Source: Thermoplasmata archaeon
Lineage (GTDB): Archaea; Thermoplasmatota; Thermoplasmata; Methanomassiliicoccales; Methanomethylophilaceae
Assembly (NCBI GenBank): GCA_015063125.1
Contig: SUTB01000003.1
Coordinates: 104,494 to 168,493, forward strand
Length of the DNA stretch: 64,000 bases
Direction of reading: 5' to 3'
A program made the position numbers and the translations under genes. The notes below the pieces were generated by a model. The model worked only from the letters and a program-made list of their open reading frames with translations, was not told where the DNA came from and ran no database searches. Positions 52,813 through 62,000 of this stretch are shown in pieces. How positions within the stretch are numbered: position 1 is the stretch's first letter; every line of letters starts with the position of its first letter.

Positions 52813-53253
52813 ATGCGGAACACTCTGCCGAGAAATCCGCAGGATGAGGACATGAATGGAGAAGGAATCACGATGCACGACGCTGTCGGGCTGACCGTTC
52901 CGGGTACGGCATTCGCGCCAGGATTGGATATGTACTGCATTCCAATCGAGGTCACCAGTCATACGTACTGCGGTTTCGATCTAACCGACAATAGCGGAAG
53001 CGCAACTGCATCGTATCCCGAACCACATCCGGACATGCCTGATGACAGGGACGGACAAGAAGGCCATTCATTACCTGGTGGCCTGCCGTTCATCGTGTCC
53101 TATGCGAGGGCCCGCCTCCGTGACAGCGACAAGACCTGCGCTGTGGGGAGGTCCATCACCACACACGGTCGGGACAATATCATGGGTCCCGGTAACCTTG
53201 CCGAGACGTCCGGAGAGACTGATTCATTGGTATCTCCATCGGGATACTCGTGA
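52813..53253 (+). CDS. Hypothetical 146-aa protein (uncertain)
   Basis: The ATG at 52813 is about 25 bases from a TATA-like element, which favours a real leaderless gene. The frame has a mixed composition with weak codon bias and no motif; a short segment (TVPGTAFAPGLDMYCIPIEVT) faintly resembles secreted beta-rich domains, but there is no signal peptide. The second half (after about residue 95) looks less protein-like. It may be a degraded relic. No function proposed. Confidence 0.3.
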   Translation: MRNTLPRNPQDEDMNGEGITMHDAVGLTVPGTAFAPGLDMYCIPIEVTSHTYCGFDLTDNSGSATASYPEPHPDMPDDRDGQEGHSLPGGLPFIVSYARARLRDSDKTCAVGRSITTHGRDNIMGPGNLAETSGETDSLVSPSGYS

Positions 53254-53495
53254 TTCTCACGGTGTACCGGTATACAGCAGGTGTCTCCTGGCCGGACGGT
53301 ATAGGATCCTCAGGGGTACGACCGTGAAAAGGCCCGACAGCTCAAAGGCATGATCCAAAACGGATCCAACGGCAGAGTGTTCTGCGCTCGATTGCTGCAT
53401 CGATATTATGAGAGGAATCCATCATTCTGCGCTTACGGCCAGTGCTCCGATTGACCTTTGTTCAGTTACCGCTTGATAAGGTCTTGAATAAATAT

Positions 53496-53533
53496 CTGCA
53501 GAACGCCTTCAGTATTGCAGACCTGTTCTGCAG
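53496..53533. repeat. Inverted repeat ahead of the small membrane gene
   Basis: CTGCAGAAC (53496-53504) and GTTCTGCAG (53525-53533), perfect nine-base arms separated by 20 bases. The right arm ends 11 bases before the start at 53545. A binding site or a translation-controlling hairpin are both possible. Confidence 0.45.
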
Positions 53534-53544
53534 AAGGGATTGCT

Positions 53545-53793
53545 ATGGGCAATATGACAAACTGGTCGATAAAGGAATGGTTGATTGTGATTACGGTCTT
53601 TCTGATCGCGGTGCTCCTGAGCTGGCTGTCGTGGATGTTGTTGGCAGGTGATTTCGGCGAGGATGCTGTATGGGCAGGATATTGCCTGTTGCCGGCGTTC
53701 TTGATCATCCTGCTGATATGCGTTGCGGCCTATCGCAGAGGCGACAGGATCTCTCCTCCGATACGCAGAGAATCGGATGAACTGAAGCCGTGA
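53545..53793 (+). CDS. Small two-helix membrane protein
   Basis: 82 aa: a polar start (MGNMTNWSIKEW), two membrane segments at about residues 13-34 and 43-63, and a basic C-terminal tail (RRGDRISPPIRRESDELKP). The ATG at 53545 has AAGGGAT before it. A convincing terminator follows. No family recognised. Confidence 0.6.
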   Translation: MGNMTNWSIKEWLIVITVFLIAVLLSWLSWMLLAGDFGEDAVWAGYCLLPAFLIILLICVAAYRRGDRISPPIRRESDELKP

Positions 53794-53804
53794 CCGTTCC
53801 CAAC

Positions 53805-53833
53805 GGCCAGGGTCACCCTGGCCTCTTTCCTTT
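53805..53833 (+). terminator. Terminator of the small membrane gene
   Basis: GGCCAGGG (53805-53812) pairs with CCCTGGCC (53816-53823), followed by TCTTTCCTTT. Confidence 0.75.
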
Positions 53834-53921
53834 GAATACATAATACTTTACTATTTGTTGAATAGTGCGAAAGAATTTCAAATGCATGAATTCTCTCGTT
53901 TTGATGATTAATAGGAGTGTT

Positions 53922-53936
53922 GGGGGCGATGCCCCC
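53922..53936 (-). terminator. Hairpin after the first surface-protein gene
   Basis: GGGGGC and GCCCCC with a GAT loop, 58 bases beyond the stop codon. The matching position after the third surface gene holds GGGCCC/GGGCCC (63908-63923). Confidence 0.55.
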
Positions 53937-53942
53937 ATAAGA

Positions 53943-54020
53943 TGTTTGTTTTGTGGTTATTGGTGTTTGTTCGACATCATTCCGAAGTTACCTTCAGCTC
54001 CTGTTGAGTCTCAGCGCGAC
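53943..54020. repeat. Direct repeat of surface-gene 3' ends (first copy)
   Basis: Matches 63924-64000 with one gap and about nine mismatches. The repeats lie 10 kb apart, bracket two complete surface genes and could support recombination. Confidence 0.6.
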
Positions 54021-57000
54021 GATGACTGCCATGATGGCGATCAGGATCACGAGGATGACGAGCAGGATGGTGGTGATGGTCCACTGCTCCTCTTCGGGAA
54101 CCACAGGTTCGGGCTCGGGTATGGGGTCGGTTCCGCTCAGCTCGAAGGTGAAGACGTAGTATTCGCCTTGATCGTCGAGCCTTTCGGAGTCGGTTCCGTC
54201 GACGACGAACTTCATGTCCTTCAGGATCGTGTGGGTCTCGGTGTAGAGCGACGGGGTTCCCTCGTATCCGCTCTTCAGGGTGTATGTCACGGTGTGGGTC
54301 CCTGCAAGGATCGGATTGACCGTTTCATACGCGTTCGAAGAGTAGGTGTTGAGCAGCTCCACTCCGTCGATGGCGACGGATTTGACTCCGGCATCGGTGA
54401 TGATCATGATGTTGTAGATGTAGTAGTTCACGCTGATGTCGTAGGATTCCTGGTCGCCGACGGTGATCTCGGTCTCGTCAGGGATGTAGAATCCCCCGTT
54501 GTCTGCGATATCGTCCTCCTCGAGGAAGGTCACGGCCTTTCCGTTGACGACGGGTATCGCGAGGTTGGACAGGTCCACGGTGCTGTTGCCGTAGATGGTG
54601 AGCCAGAGGACTCCGTCCACGGAGATAGTCGTCGATTTGAGTCCGGCGACTATCTCCTCGTCCACGCTGTTGCCTGCAACGACGATGATCGCCGCGCTGT
54701 TACCGACAACCACATTCCCGGTGACGGAGGCTGCAGCCGCGGTGGAGTCATCGAACTCGACGTCTCCGATGAACATCCTCTCGGAGAGGTTGAACACACC
54801 GGCCGTCTTGGAGGTATCCTCGTCGTTCACTGTGAGCTCACCGACAATGTATATGTCGTCGGCGTAAACGGTGGCGTAGTAGTCCACGGTGAGCGTTCCT
54901 TCCACGGTCGCACCGTTGAGGGTGGCTGTAGAGGGTGAGGAAGAGGTTCCCTTGACGACTGCGTCGCCCTTGATGGCCGCATTGGGAATCGTTCCGGAGA
55001 TCTGGACGTTTCCGTCGAAGGTCACGTCGTACTTCTTCGCGGGAACATCGGTCGAATAGTTGGTGTAGAGGGTTGCGGAGAGGCCTTCGTAGTCTCCCAC
55101 ATAGGATATCGCATCCATAGTCGCGTAGATCCTTACGGATCCGGATCCGTTGGTGATCTCGGTCTTCACGTCGGTGCCCGCCGCGAAGGTGGCTCCTCCG
55201 TAGATGAATTCCATGTCCGAGACATCCACGTCGTTGTGGAATATCACGCTGACAGAATCGCTGGAAGTTCCGGTGGCGGAGATCAGGGAGGTCTTCGCAT
55301 CGCCGTATACGTTGAACGTGTACACCTCGTCGGAGGCGACGACGGTTCCGATCTTCGAGAGTCCGCAGATTCCGTAGTAGTCCAGGTTGTCCATCGTGAG
55401 GTTGTAGTATGCTCCGGCGGGCCATCCGGCGGAGTAGCTGACGACCTTATCGGTGATCAGGTATCCGTTGACGACGACATCGCAACCGTTGCTGGTGTAG
55501 ACTCCGCCGTCGATCAGGAGGATTCCGTTGACGGTGAGCGTCTTGCCCTCGGTGAGGGTGAGGTTCTTGTCGTTGGTGTCCACCATGATTCCGGCGGGGA
55601 TCGTGAGATTGTCGGAGATCGTGACTCCGGAGTCTTTGGTGATGATGATCACATCGCCCTCCCTTGCGTTGTTGATAGCATAGGCGAGGTTGGTGTAGGT
55701 GACATCTACCGCTCCCTTCTGCTTCACATCCGCGACGGGTTCGGTTCCCTTGATTCCGGTCTTCGCGACCTCGGCATAGAGTGTTCCTTTCACCGTGACG
55801 GTGCCGTTGTTGGTCAGGGACGCTCCGTCCTTGACAGTTAGCACGTATCCGTTGCTGATAGTGAGTGTACCGTTGTTGGTCACGGCGATTCCTGCAGGGA
55901 TCTCCATATCGGAAGAGACCGTGGTCGTGCCGCTGGCGTAGACCTTGCTGACGCCTGCCTCGATGGCTCCCGCGATCGCATTCTTCAGGGGCATGTAGTA
56001 GTACAGCGTACCGAGGGTGTTGACCTTGGAGAAGTATGCCGCGTTGAGGGTCGTAGGTGAGATCACCGGCGAGGTGATGCTTCCGCTGGAGACTGTAACG
56101 GTGTTGGTTCCGGTGAAGGAGATGATTCCTCCCGCCTGTCCGACGGTGACGTCTCCTTTCACGATGAGAGTGGCCGTGTTCATGGCGAGGTCCGCAAGAC
56201 TGGGGATGCTGAGCTCGTCAAGAACGGTTATGAATCCCGTGCCTGCGGTCGATGCCACGGTGACATCGAGGCCTGCCGCGGCGACCCCGGCCGTCGTGGT
56301 GACGTTGATCGTTCCCGAGAGGTCGAGGGACCTGTAGTACTTGCTGGACGATTTGTACCATCCGGACGTGATCTTCAGTCCCTGATAGACATTATCCGCA
56401 GTGGTCACTGCGAACGCTGCGGTTGCCGTACCGGTATAGACGTAACCGTCCAGAGTCGAGGTCATCACGTTGCTGATCGTCAGTGTGGCGTTCACAACGG
56501 ACATGCTGACGGCCTCGAAGGTGGCCCCGTTACCGGTCATCTGTATCGTGGCCGCCCCAGCGTTCGTGAACGTACCGATCGCCTTGATCTGACCGGCATT
56601 CGTGAACGCCTGGATTCCGTCTGCGATCTGGAAATCGCCCTGGATCTCGATGTATCCGCTGGTCTTGTTGTTGAGCTGTGCCTTTGCAGCCAGCGAGACC
56701 ACTCCGACCTCGTCTATGAACATACCGCTGTTGTTCATCACGGTGTAGTCCGTTCCGTCTCCGATCACCAATGTCGGATCTGTTGAGGTTCCGGTCGTGC
56801 GCCTTATTTCCAAGGTCCCGTAGTTGTCGAATGTTGCCCCATCGATGATCAGCGATCCAGTGGTTGAAATCGAATTCTCGACGGTGATCGTACCGTAGTT
56901 CTGGATCGATGCCCATATTCCTAACACCTTCAGACTTCCGGCCGTTCCGTTGATGGTGACAGTGACTCCTTCGGGGATAACGATCATACCTTCGACGATC

Positions 57001-58166
57001 AGCGACTGGTTGATCACCAGGTCATCCGTCACGGTCACGGTCTGGTTCTTATAGAACGTGGTGGTGCTCGTGGACAGTGTTCCCGAGATCGTCGCCTCGG
57101 CGTTGGTGGTGTTGATGATCTTTCCCGTGGATGCGGGATCGATCACAGGGGTGTTGGTGAAGGCAGTTGCTGTGGTCTTCGCTGTGATGGTACCATTGTT
57201 TGTGATCGTACCCTTTACTCCAGCAGTTCCTGCGATCGTCAGTTTACCTGTGTTGGTGAATGTTGCCGAACTGGCGTCCAGAAGTCCGTTGGCGATAATC
57301 ACTCCGTTGTTGGTGAACGTGTTCTCGCCTGTGGTGTAAGTTCCGCTCGATCCTATCGTCAGCGCAGAAGTGCTTGCGATGGTGATCGCCGTGGATGCCT
57401 TCTGGGTGAGCGTTCCGCCAGTTATCTCGATGTTCCCGGCGGTCCAGGAATCCAGCTGAAGGTTCGTTGCATCCTTGTATGAGATCTGTCCGGTGAAGTC
57501 TGACACCTTCACGACGGATCCATCCTCTTGAGATTTCACGGTAGCTGTGAGGTCCTTTGCAATGATTATTGCACTTGTGTTGGTTTTCAGATAGATGTAG
57601 TTGGACGTACCCCATGTTCCGGTGACGTAGCTTGTCTTACCGTCCACGTTCAATTCGTAGCTTACCGGACCGAGATAGATGATCCCGTTGCTGGACTCGA
57701 CCGCAGCCGTCATCGTGGCCACATCTCCTGCAGCCATCCACAGGCGGCCATCGCGGTCTGCTATGGCTGTACTGTCGACTGTGATCGTGTACGTGTCATC
57801 GGACAACGTAGCTGTCTTCGCTACCCACAAGAGGATGTTCGGCATTTTCGCATCGCTCGCGACGGTGAACTCCACGGAACATCCGTCCAGAACTGCGATA
57901 CAGATAGAGTCCGCTCCAGTACCAGCTTCAGTTCCATTGAAATCTGCAGCGACTTCTACGTTGAGTTTTATATCGCTGTTCACGAAATAGGTCGAGTCCA
58001 CACCGAGTGTGGATATTGTTGCTCCGTCCTCGAGAGGCACGAACCCTGTCGTCGGGAGTAAGATATCCGCATCGTTCTGCTCCGCAGGCGCGATGACCGC
58101 GAAGGCGGCGAATGCCATAGCCAATACAGCCAGGACTGTCAGGAATTTCATTCCTTTTGTATTCAT
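53994..58166 (-). CDS. Giant surface protein (adhesin-like), 1390 aa
   Basis: An extracellular protein. A signal peptide (MNTKGMKFLTVLAVLAMAFA) is followed by more than 1250 residues rich in Thr, Ser, Val, Ile, Asn and Gly, with repeated short strands such as NNGTLTI and TVKDGASLTNNGTVTV. This is the pattern of a right-handed beta-helix adhesin. Near the C-terminus are a Pro/Glu spacer (PEPEPVVPEEEQ) and a membrane helix (TITTILLVILVILIAIMAVI) ending in ALRLNRS, which anchors the protein. It has several Asn-x-Thr/Ser sites for glycosylation. The start ATG 58166 follows AAGGAG. The leader is long and structured. Likely binds host, plant or partner cells in a gut community; the ligand is unknown. 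Confidence 0.85.
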   Translation of the reverse strand: MNTKGMKFLTVLAVLAMAFAAFAVIAPAEQNDADILLPTTGFVPLEDGATISTLGVDSTYFVNSDIKLNVEVAADFNGTEAGTGADSICIAVLDGCSVEFTVASDAKMPNILLWVAKTATLSDDTYTITVDSTAIADRDGRLWMAAGDVATMTAAVESSNGIIYLGPVSYELNVDGKTSYVTGTWGTSNYIYLKTNTSAIIIAKDLTATVKSQEDGSVVKVSDFTGQISYKDATNLQLDSWTAGNIEITGGTLTQKASTAITIASTSALTIGSSGTYTTGENTFTNNGVIIANGLLDASSATFTNTGKLTIAGTAGVKGTITNNGTITAKTTATAFTNTPVIDPASTGKIINTTNAEATISGTLSTSTTTFYKNQTVTVTDDLVINQSLIVEGMIVIPEGVTVTINGTAGSLKVLGIWASIQNYGTITVENSISTTGSLIIDGATFDNYGTLEIRRTTGTSTDPTLVIGDGTDYTVMNNSGMFIDEVGVVSLAAKAQLNNKTSGYIEIQGDFQIADGIQAFTNAGQIKAIGTFTNAGAATIQMTGNGATFEAVSMSVVNATLTISNVMTSTLDGYVYTGTATAAFAVTTADNVYQGLKITSGWYKSSSKYYRSLDLSGTINVTTTAGVAAAGLDVTVASTAGTGFITVLDELSIPSLADLAMNTATLIVKGDVTVGQAGGIISFTGTNTVTVSSGSITSPVISPTTLNAAYFSKVNTLGTLYYYMPLKNAIAGAIEAGVSKVYASGTTTVSSDMEIPAGIAVTNNGTLTISNGYVLTVKDGASLTNNGTVTVKGTLYAEVAKTGIKGTEPVADVKQKGAVDVTYTNLAYAINNAREGDVIIITKDSGVTISDNLTIPAGIMVDTNDKNLTLTEGKTLTVNGILLIDGGVYTSNGCDVVVNGYLITDKVVSYSAGWPAGAYYNLTMDNLDYYGICGLSKIGTVVASDEVYTFNVYGDAKTSLISATGTSSDSVSVIFHNDVDVSDMEFIYGGATFAAGTDVKTEITNGSGSVRIYATMDAISYVGDYEGLSATLYTNYSTDVPAKKYDVTFDGNVQISGTIPNAAIKGDAVVKGTSSSPSTATLNGATVEGTLTVDYYATVYADDIYIVGELTVNDEDTSKTAGVFNLSERMFIGDVEFDDSTAAAASVTGNVVVGNSAAIIVVAGNSVDEEIVAGLKSTTISVDGVLWLTIYGNSTVDLSNLAIPVVNGKAVTFLEEDDIADNGGFYIPDETEITVGDQESYDISVNYYIYNIMIITDAGVKSVAIDGVELLNTYSSNAYETVNPILAGTHTVTYTLKSGYEGTPSLYTETHTILKDMKFVVDGTDSERLDDQGEYYVFTFELSGTDPIPEPEPVVPEEEQWTITTILLVILVILIAIMAVIVALRLNRS

Positions 58167-58260
58167 TATTCATTTCTCCTTTTCAACGGCTACTCGGCCA
58201 CTGAATCGGGTTGAACCATCTAACGATGGATCGATGTCGAAAATCCTCGGTCATATCCTA

Positions 58261-58292
58261 CAGGGATCCAAACCCTTTACCAAGGATCCCTG
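58261..58292 (-). promoter_or_regulatory. Hairpin in the 5' leader of the first surface gene
   Basis: CAGGGATCC (58261-58269) and GGATCCCTG (58284-58292) are perfect nine-base arms with a 14-base loop. They lie about 95 bases before the start, within a leader of roughly 200 bases if the TATA-like CTTAATATTC at 58387-58396 is the promoter. Confidence 0.45.
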
Positions 58293-58436
58293 CGGGCCTT
58301 TTACCGCACGACCTCCTTTCTTTTCTTCGGGCCCCTAATTTCCCTTGAAACGAAAGGATCGGTCGAATGCAGTCAATCAAATCAGAATATTAAGAACGGA
58401 ACAAACATTTCATTCCAGAATACATGAAAATGAAAA

Positions 58437-58852
58437 TCACTCGGAATCGATGATCTCCAGCATGCTCCTCACAATGCTGGCGACCTTACGGCCCTTTTCA
58501 GTGATCACCACTACGTTTGAATTCGTGTAAGCTGTGTAGAAAATCTCCACAAGCCCCCACTCCTCCAACATCTTCACCTTCTCACCCATAGAAGAACATC
58601 TGGAAACGTTGTTATAGATGTCCGTCTTAATCACCGGAGACTCCTCGTCGATGTACAAGATGGCTTCCAGTATATGCTTCCCTTCTAGTAACTGAACGGT
58701 CTTCTTCCCTTTATCAGAGGGATCCTTCCTCTTCCTCAGAAGCTCGACGATCTCTGGCGGGATTTCATTGGGAGTGCCCCTCCCCCCCCCCCTGCTGCAG
58801 GTCCCTTGCGGAGGCTGGAGCCGAACGGTATGGTCTGGGGTTGTTTGCTCAT
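58437..58852 (-). CDS. Winged-helix protein with a G11 tract, out of frame (possible phase-variable gene)
   Basis: ATG 58852 lies at leaderless distance from a minus-strand CTTAAAAT element. The frame runs 21 codons (MSKQPQTIPFG start) into a run of 11 G (58782-58792 on the minus strand) and then hits a stop. The frame following the tract, needing 12 or 9 G, is open for about 115 codons to TGA 58437 and encodes a winged helix: KKTVQLLEGKHILEAILYI, then SSMGEKVKMLEEWGLVEIF and a VVVITEKGRKVAS wing. With 12 G the product would be about 138 aa. It sits between two surface-protein genes, so it may control one of them. A base-calling error in the homopolymer is the main alternative. Confidence 0.6.
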
Positions 58853-59024
58853 GATAGTTCGAATGTGTATACGATTTTAAGGGCAGGCGAACATTTCATT
58901 AGCGTAAACACATACTCTGAGAACAACAGAATATTTTATATCGTAGATTTAAAGAGTTACAGTTGTTTCCGGAACCTCGAGCGATTTGTTCCCATCTTGC
59001 AACTTCCCGAGCGTTACTTGTCCG

Positions 59025-62000
59025 TCATCTCCTGCCGAGACTGAGGGCCATGACAATCGCCATGAGCGACAGAATCACAAATAGAGCTGCCAGTAAAAGA
59101 TTAGTTATAGTTAACTCGGACTGCTTTTCAGGAGTGATCGGTTCGGATGAGATGGGTTCGGTACCGGACACCTGGAATGTGCGGAGAGCATGTCCCTTGT
59201 CCTCATCGTAACCTTCGGTCCCTGACAAACTGAACTGCATATCCTCAAGGACCTTTCCGTCCCTGTCGGACAGCTTGACTCCGGAGTCGGTCTCTTTGTA
59301 CCCTTTTGCCAAGGAATAGGTGACCTTGTAGGTTCCCGCCTCGAGATTGAAGGTCGTGGTGAAGACGTTGTTTCCGGTGGTGTTGCTCAACAGGATGCCG
59401 TTTATCGAGACCGACTTCACTCCCGAATCGGTTATGATGGTGACGGAGTATATCCTGTGGTTGACGTTCAGGACGTAATCGTTACCCTGAGAGAGGTCGA
59501 TTGTTTCTACATCCTCTCCGTCGAGCATCCACTTGCCGGCTACTGCACTGTCCACAGATGGTTTCCCGATTGTAGCTTCGGTGAGGTAGCTGTCCTTGGG
59601 GACGTAGACGGTCATGTACAGCTCGTCCTCGACATAGAATCTGTTAGCCTTCATGTCGGCTACGGCTTCATCCGATATGGTGGAACCCGCACCGAGGTAG
59701 ATGATGCCTGTATCGTCGGCGAATCCTATTGACTTAGCAGACGCAACAGCGGTCGCAGAAAGGTCGTCGGACTCCATACCGATGTACAGGGTTGTTACTG
59801 TGATATCTCCACCGTAGGCGATGCCTTCCGCACTGTCCGCGGGTTCGACGACCAATGATCCCTGGATGGTCGCGTTTACAACGGTCAGCGAACCTGCGGA
59901 TTTACTCTTGTTATCGCTCGCAGGGCTCGTACCGTTGTTGACCTTGACCGTACCTTCGACAGCAATCGTGTCGATGGAGACTGTTCCTGCAACGGCAAGA
60001 GTCGCCCCTGCTTCAACATCGAAGCCGACTGCCTCAGGGACTGTAAGGCCCGTTGCTGTGATCTTTCCTTTCGTCAGGGTGATTGCTGGAGCCTTGGACT
60101 TCGCAGCTTTCGTTACAGTTCCGCTCAGGACAAGACCGGAATCGGATGCTGCTGTGAAGCTTTTGATGACATTGATCTCTGCGGCATCCGTGCCGTTGGA
60201 GATTGTTCCGTTGAATGTACCCAATGCGACCAACCGTGCGTTGGCAGCCGTGATGTCTGCCGTCAGAGAGCTGTCATCGGCGATGATGATCGTTGCAGGT
60301 TCGTCTGCGGACTTTCCCGTGACGGAGACGGCACCTCCATCTACCGCACCATAAGCGAAGATAGTCGCATCTTCTGCGTCCATCACATCGATCGATGCTG
60401 TTCTGAGGGGCGTTACGTTCACGTATGGCCCTCTGTCGTACACGCAGTAGTACATTGCGGCGACCTTGTACTTCGCATAGATCGTTGCGGGATTATCGCT
60501 CTCGCCCGTCATGAACACACCGTTGACCACAATCTCCGAAGGAGACGATCCGTCGAATGTTCCGGCGATACCGTTGAAGGCTGTGACCGTACCGTCGATG
60601 GTGATGACCGTTCTCGGACCTAAAGCCAGCTGCGTCTTGTAGGGTGCTGCTAGCGTGACCCCCTCTTTCACGGTCACGTTGGACCTGAATGTTACTGTCT
60701 CGGTCGATGTGATGGTGACCGTGTCGCCGGGATTGGCGCTGTTCAATGCATTGTAAACGTTTGTGTACTTCGAGGAGACTTCTCCCTTCACAGCTACATC
60801 GCAATTGACGTGAGCGAGCCTGTTGTCGTCCTTGTTCTCGAATTCAAGGGTACCGTACACGATCACGCCGTTCCCTCTGAAGACGGCCCCGTCCGCGAAC
60901 TTGACGACCGCGGAAGTGTTAGTCCTGGACCCGATGGTCACGTCCCCTCTGTTGCTCAGCTCCACGGTCGAAGGCACGTACAGATTCGAGTTCAGCGCGT
61001 AAGCTCCGTAGATGGTGATCGCGGTGGCTCCGGCGTCCATTGCCTTTTCGAGCGTGGTGTAATAGTGATAGATGTTGCTGAGGTCGTCGGGCTTGTAGTA
61101 GGCCCCGATCATGTTGGTCGGGGTGTCGACGTTCGTCCTTAGGGTGATAAGTCCGGTGGAAGCCACCTTTCCGGTCACCGCCAGGCGGGCATCGATGCTC
61201 AGGACGTACAGGTTGCCGGAGACCGTGAGCTTGTTGGCGGCCACGTTCAGAATGACCTTGTCACCGATGTACAGCTCGTCCTTGACCATCGACGCGGGAC
61301 CCGATACGGTAACGACCGGATGGTCGTTCGATCCTGCGGGCAGGACATAGGACATGTGGCCCGAGATGTCCATCCCCCTTGATGTGGTGCCTGCTGCCAC
61401 CGATATCTTGATCCCTCTGAGGCCGGTTCCGTCGTCTATTCCGTTGTCGGAACCGTCGTGGGAAGCGACTGTGAAGGAGTTGCTGCCGTTCTTGACTGTG
61501 AGGACAGCGCTTGTCGCGGGCGATGACTGGCGGGCGATGGTGAACCCTTTCACATCCGCCTCTGCTCCCGTGGTCGAGAGGGCGAACTCCGAACTGGCCG
61601 TCATGTTCGCATCGTCCAGGACGAGCTTCCCTCCGATGGAGGTGGACTTGGCTTCCGCGGAGAAGGTCCCCTCGATCGTGACCTTGGATCCGGCCTTGGT
61701 CGTGAGGCAGGCGTTGGCGTTGTTGTATGCGTATAGGATCAGATCGCCCTGCGATTCGAGCGATGCTCCGTCCTCGATGACGAGGGCCCCGCTCTTGTTC
61801 ACGGTGCTTTCCGCTCCCAGGATGATGTTCGATCCGCGGTAGCCGGTTATGGATCCGGTGACGGATGAGGATGCTATATCGTAGACGCGGAGATGTGCTC
61901 CGTCCTTGACATCGATGTCGCCCTTGACGTCGAGTATGGCGGAATCGGAATCGAGAATCAATGTCGATCCCTGTTCGATCGTAAGAGTCATTCCTTTGGG

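Noticed and set aside
58782..58792. Treating the G11 run simply as a dead gene
   Set aside because: Promoter, start and downstream frame are otherwise intact and lack other lesions, so a variable or mis-sequenced tract fits better.
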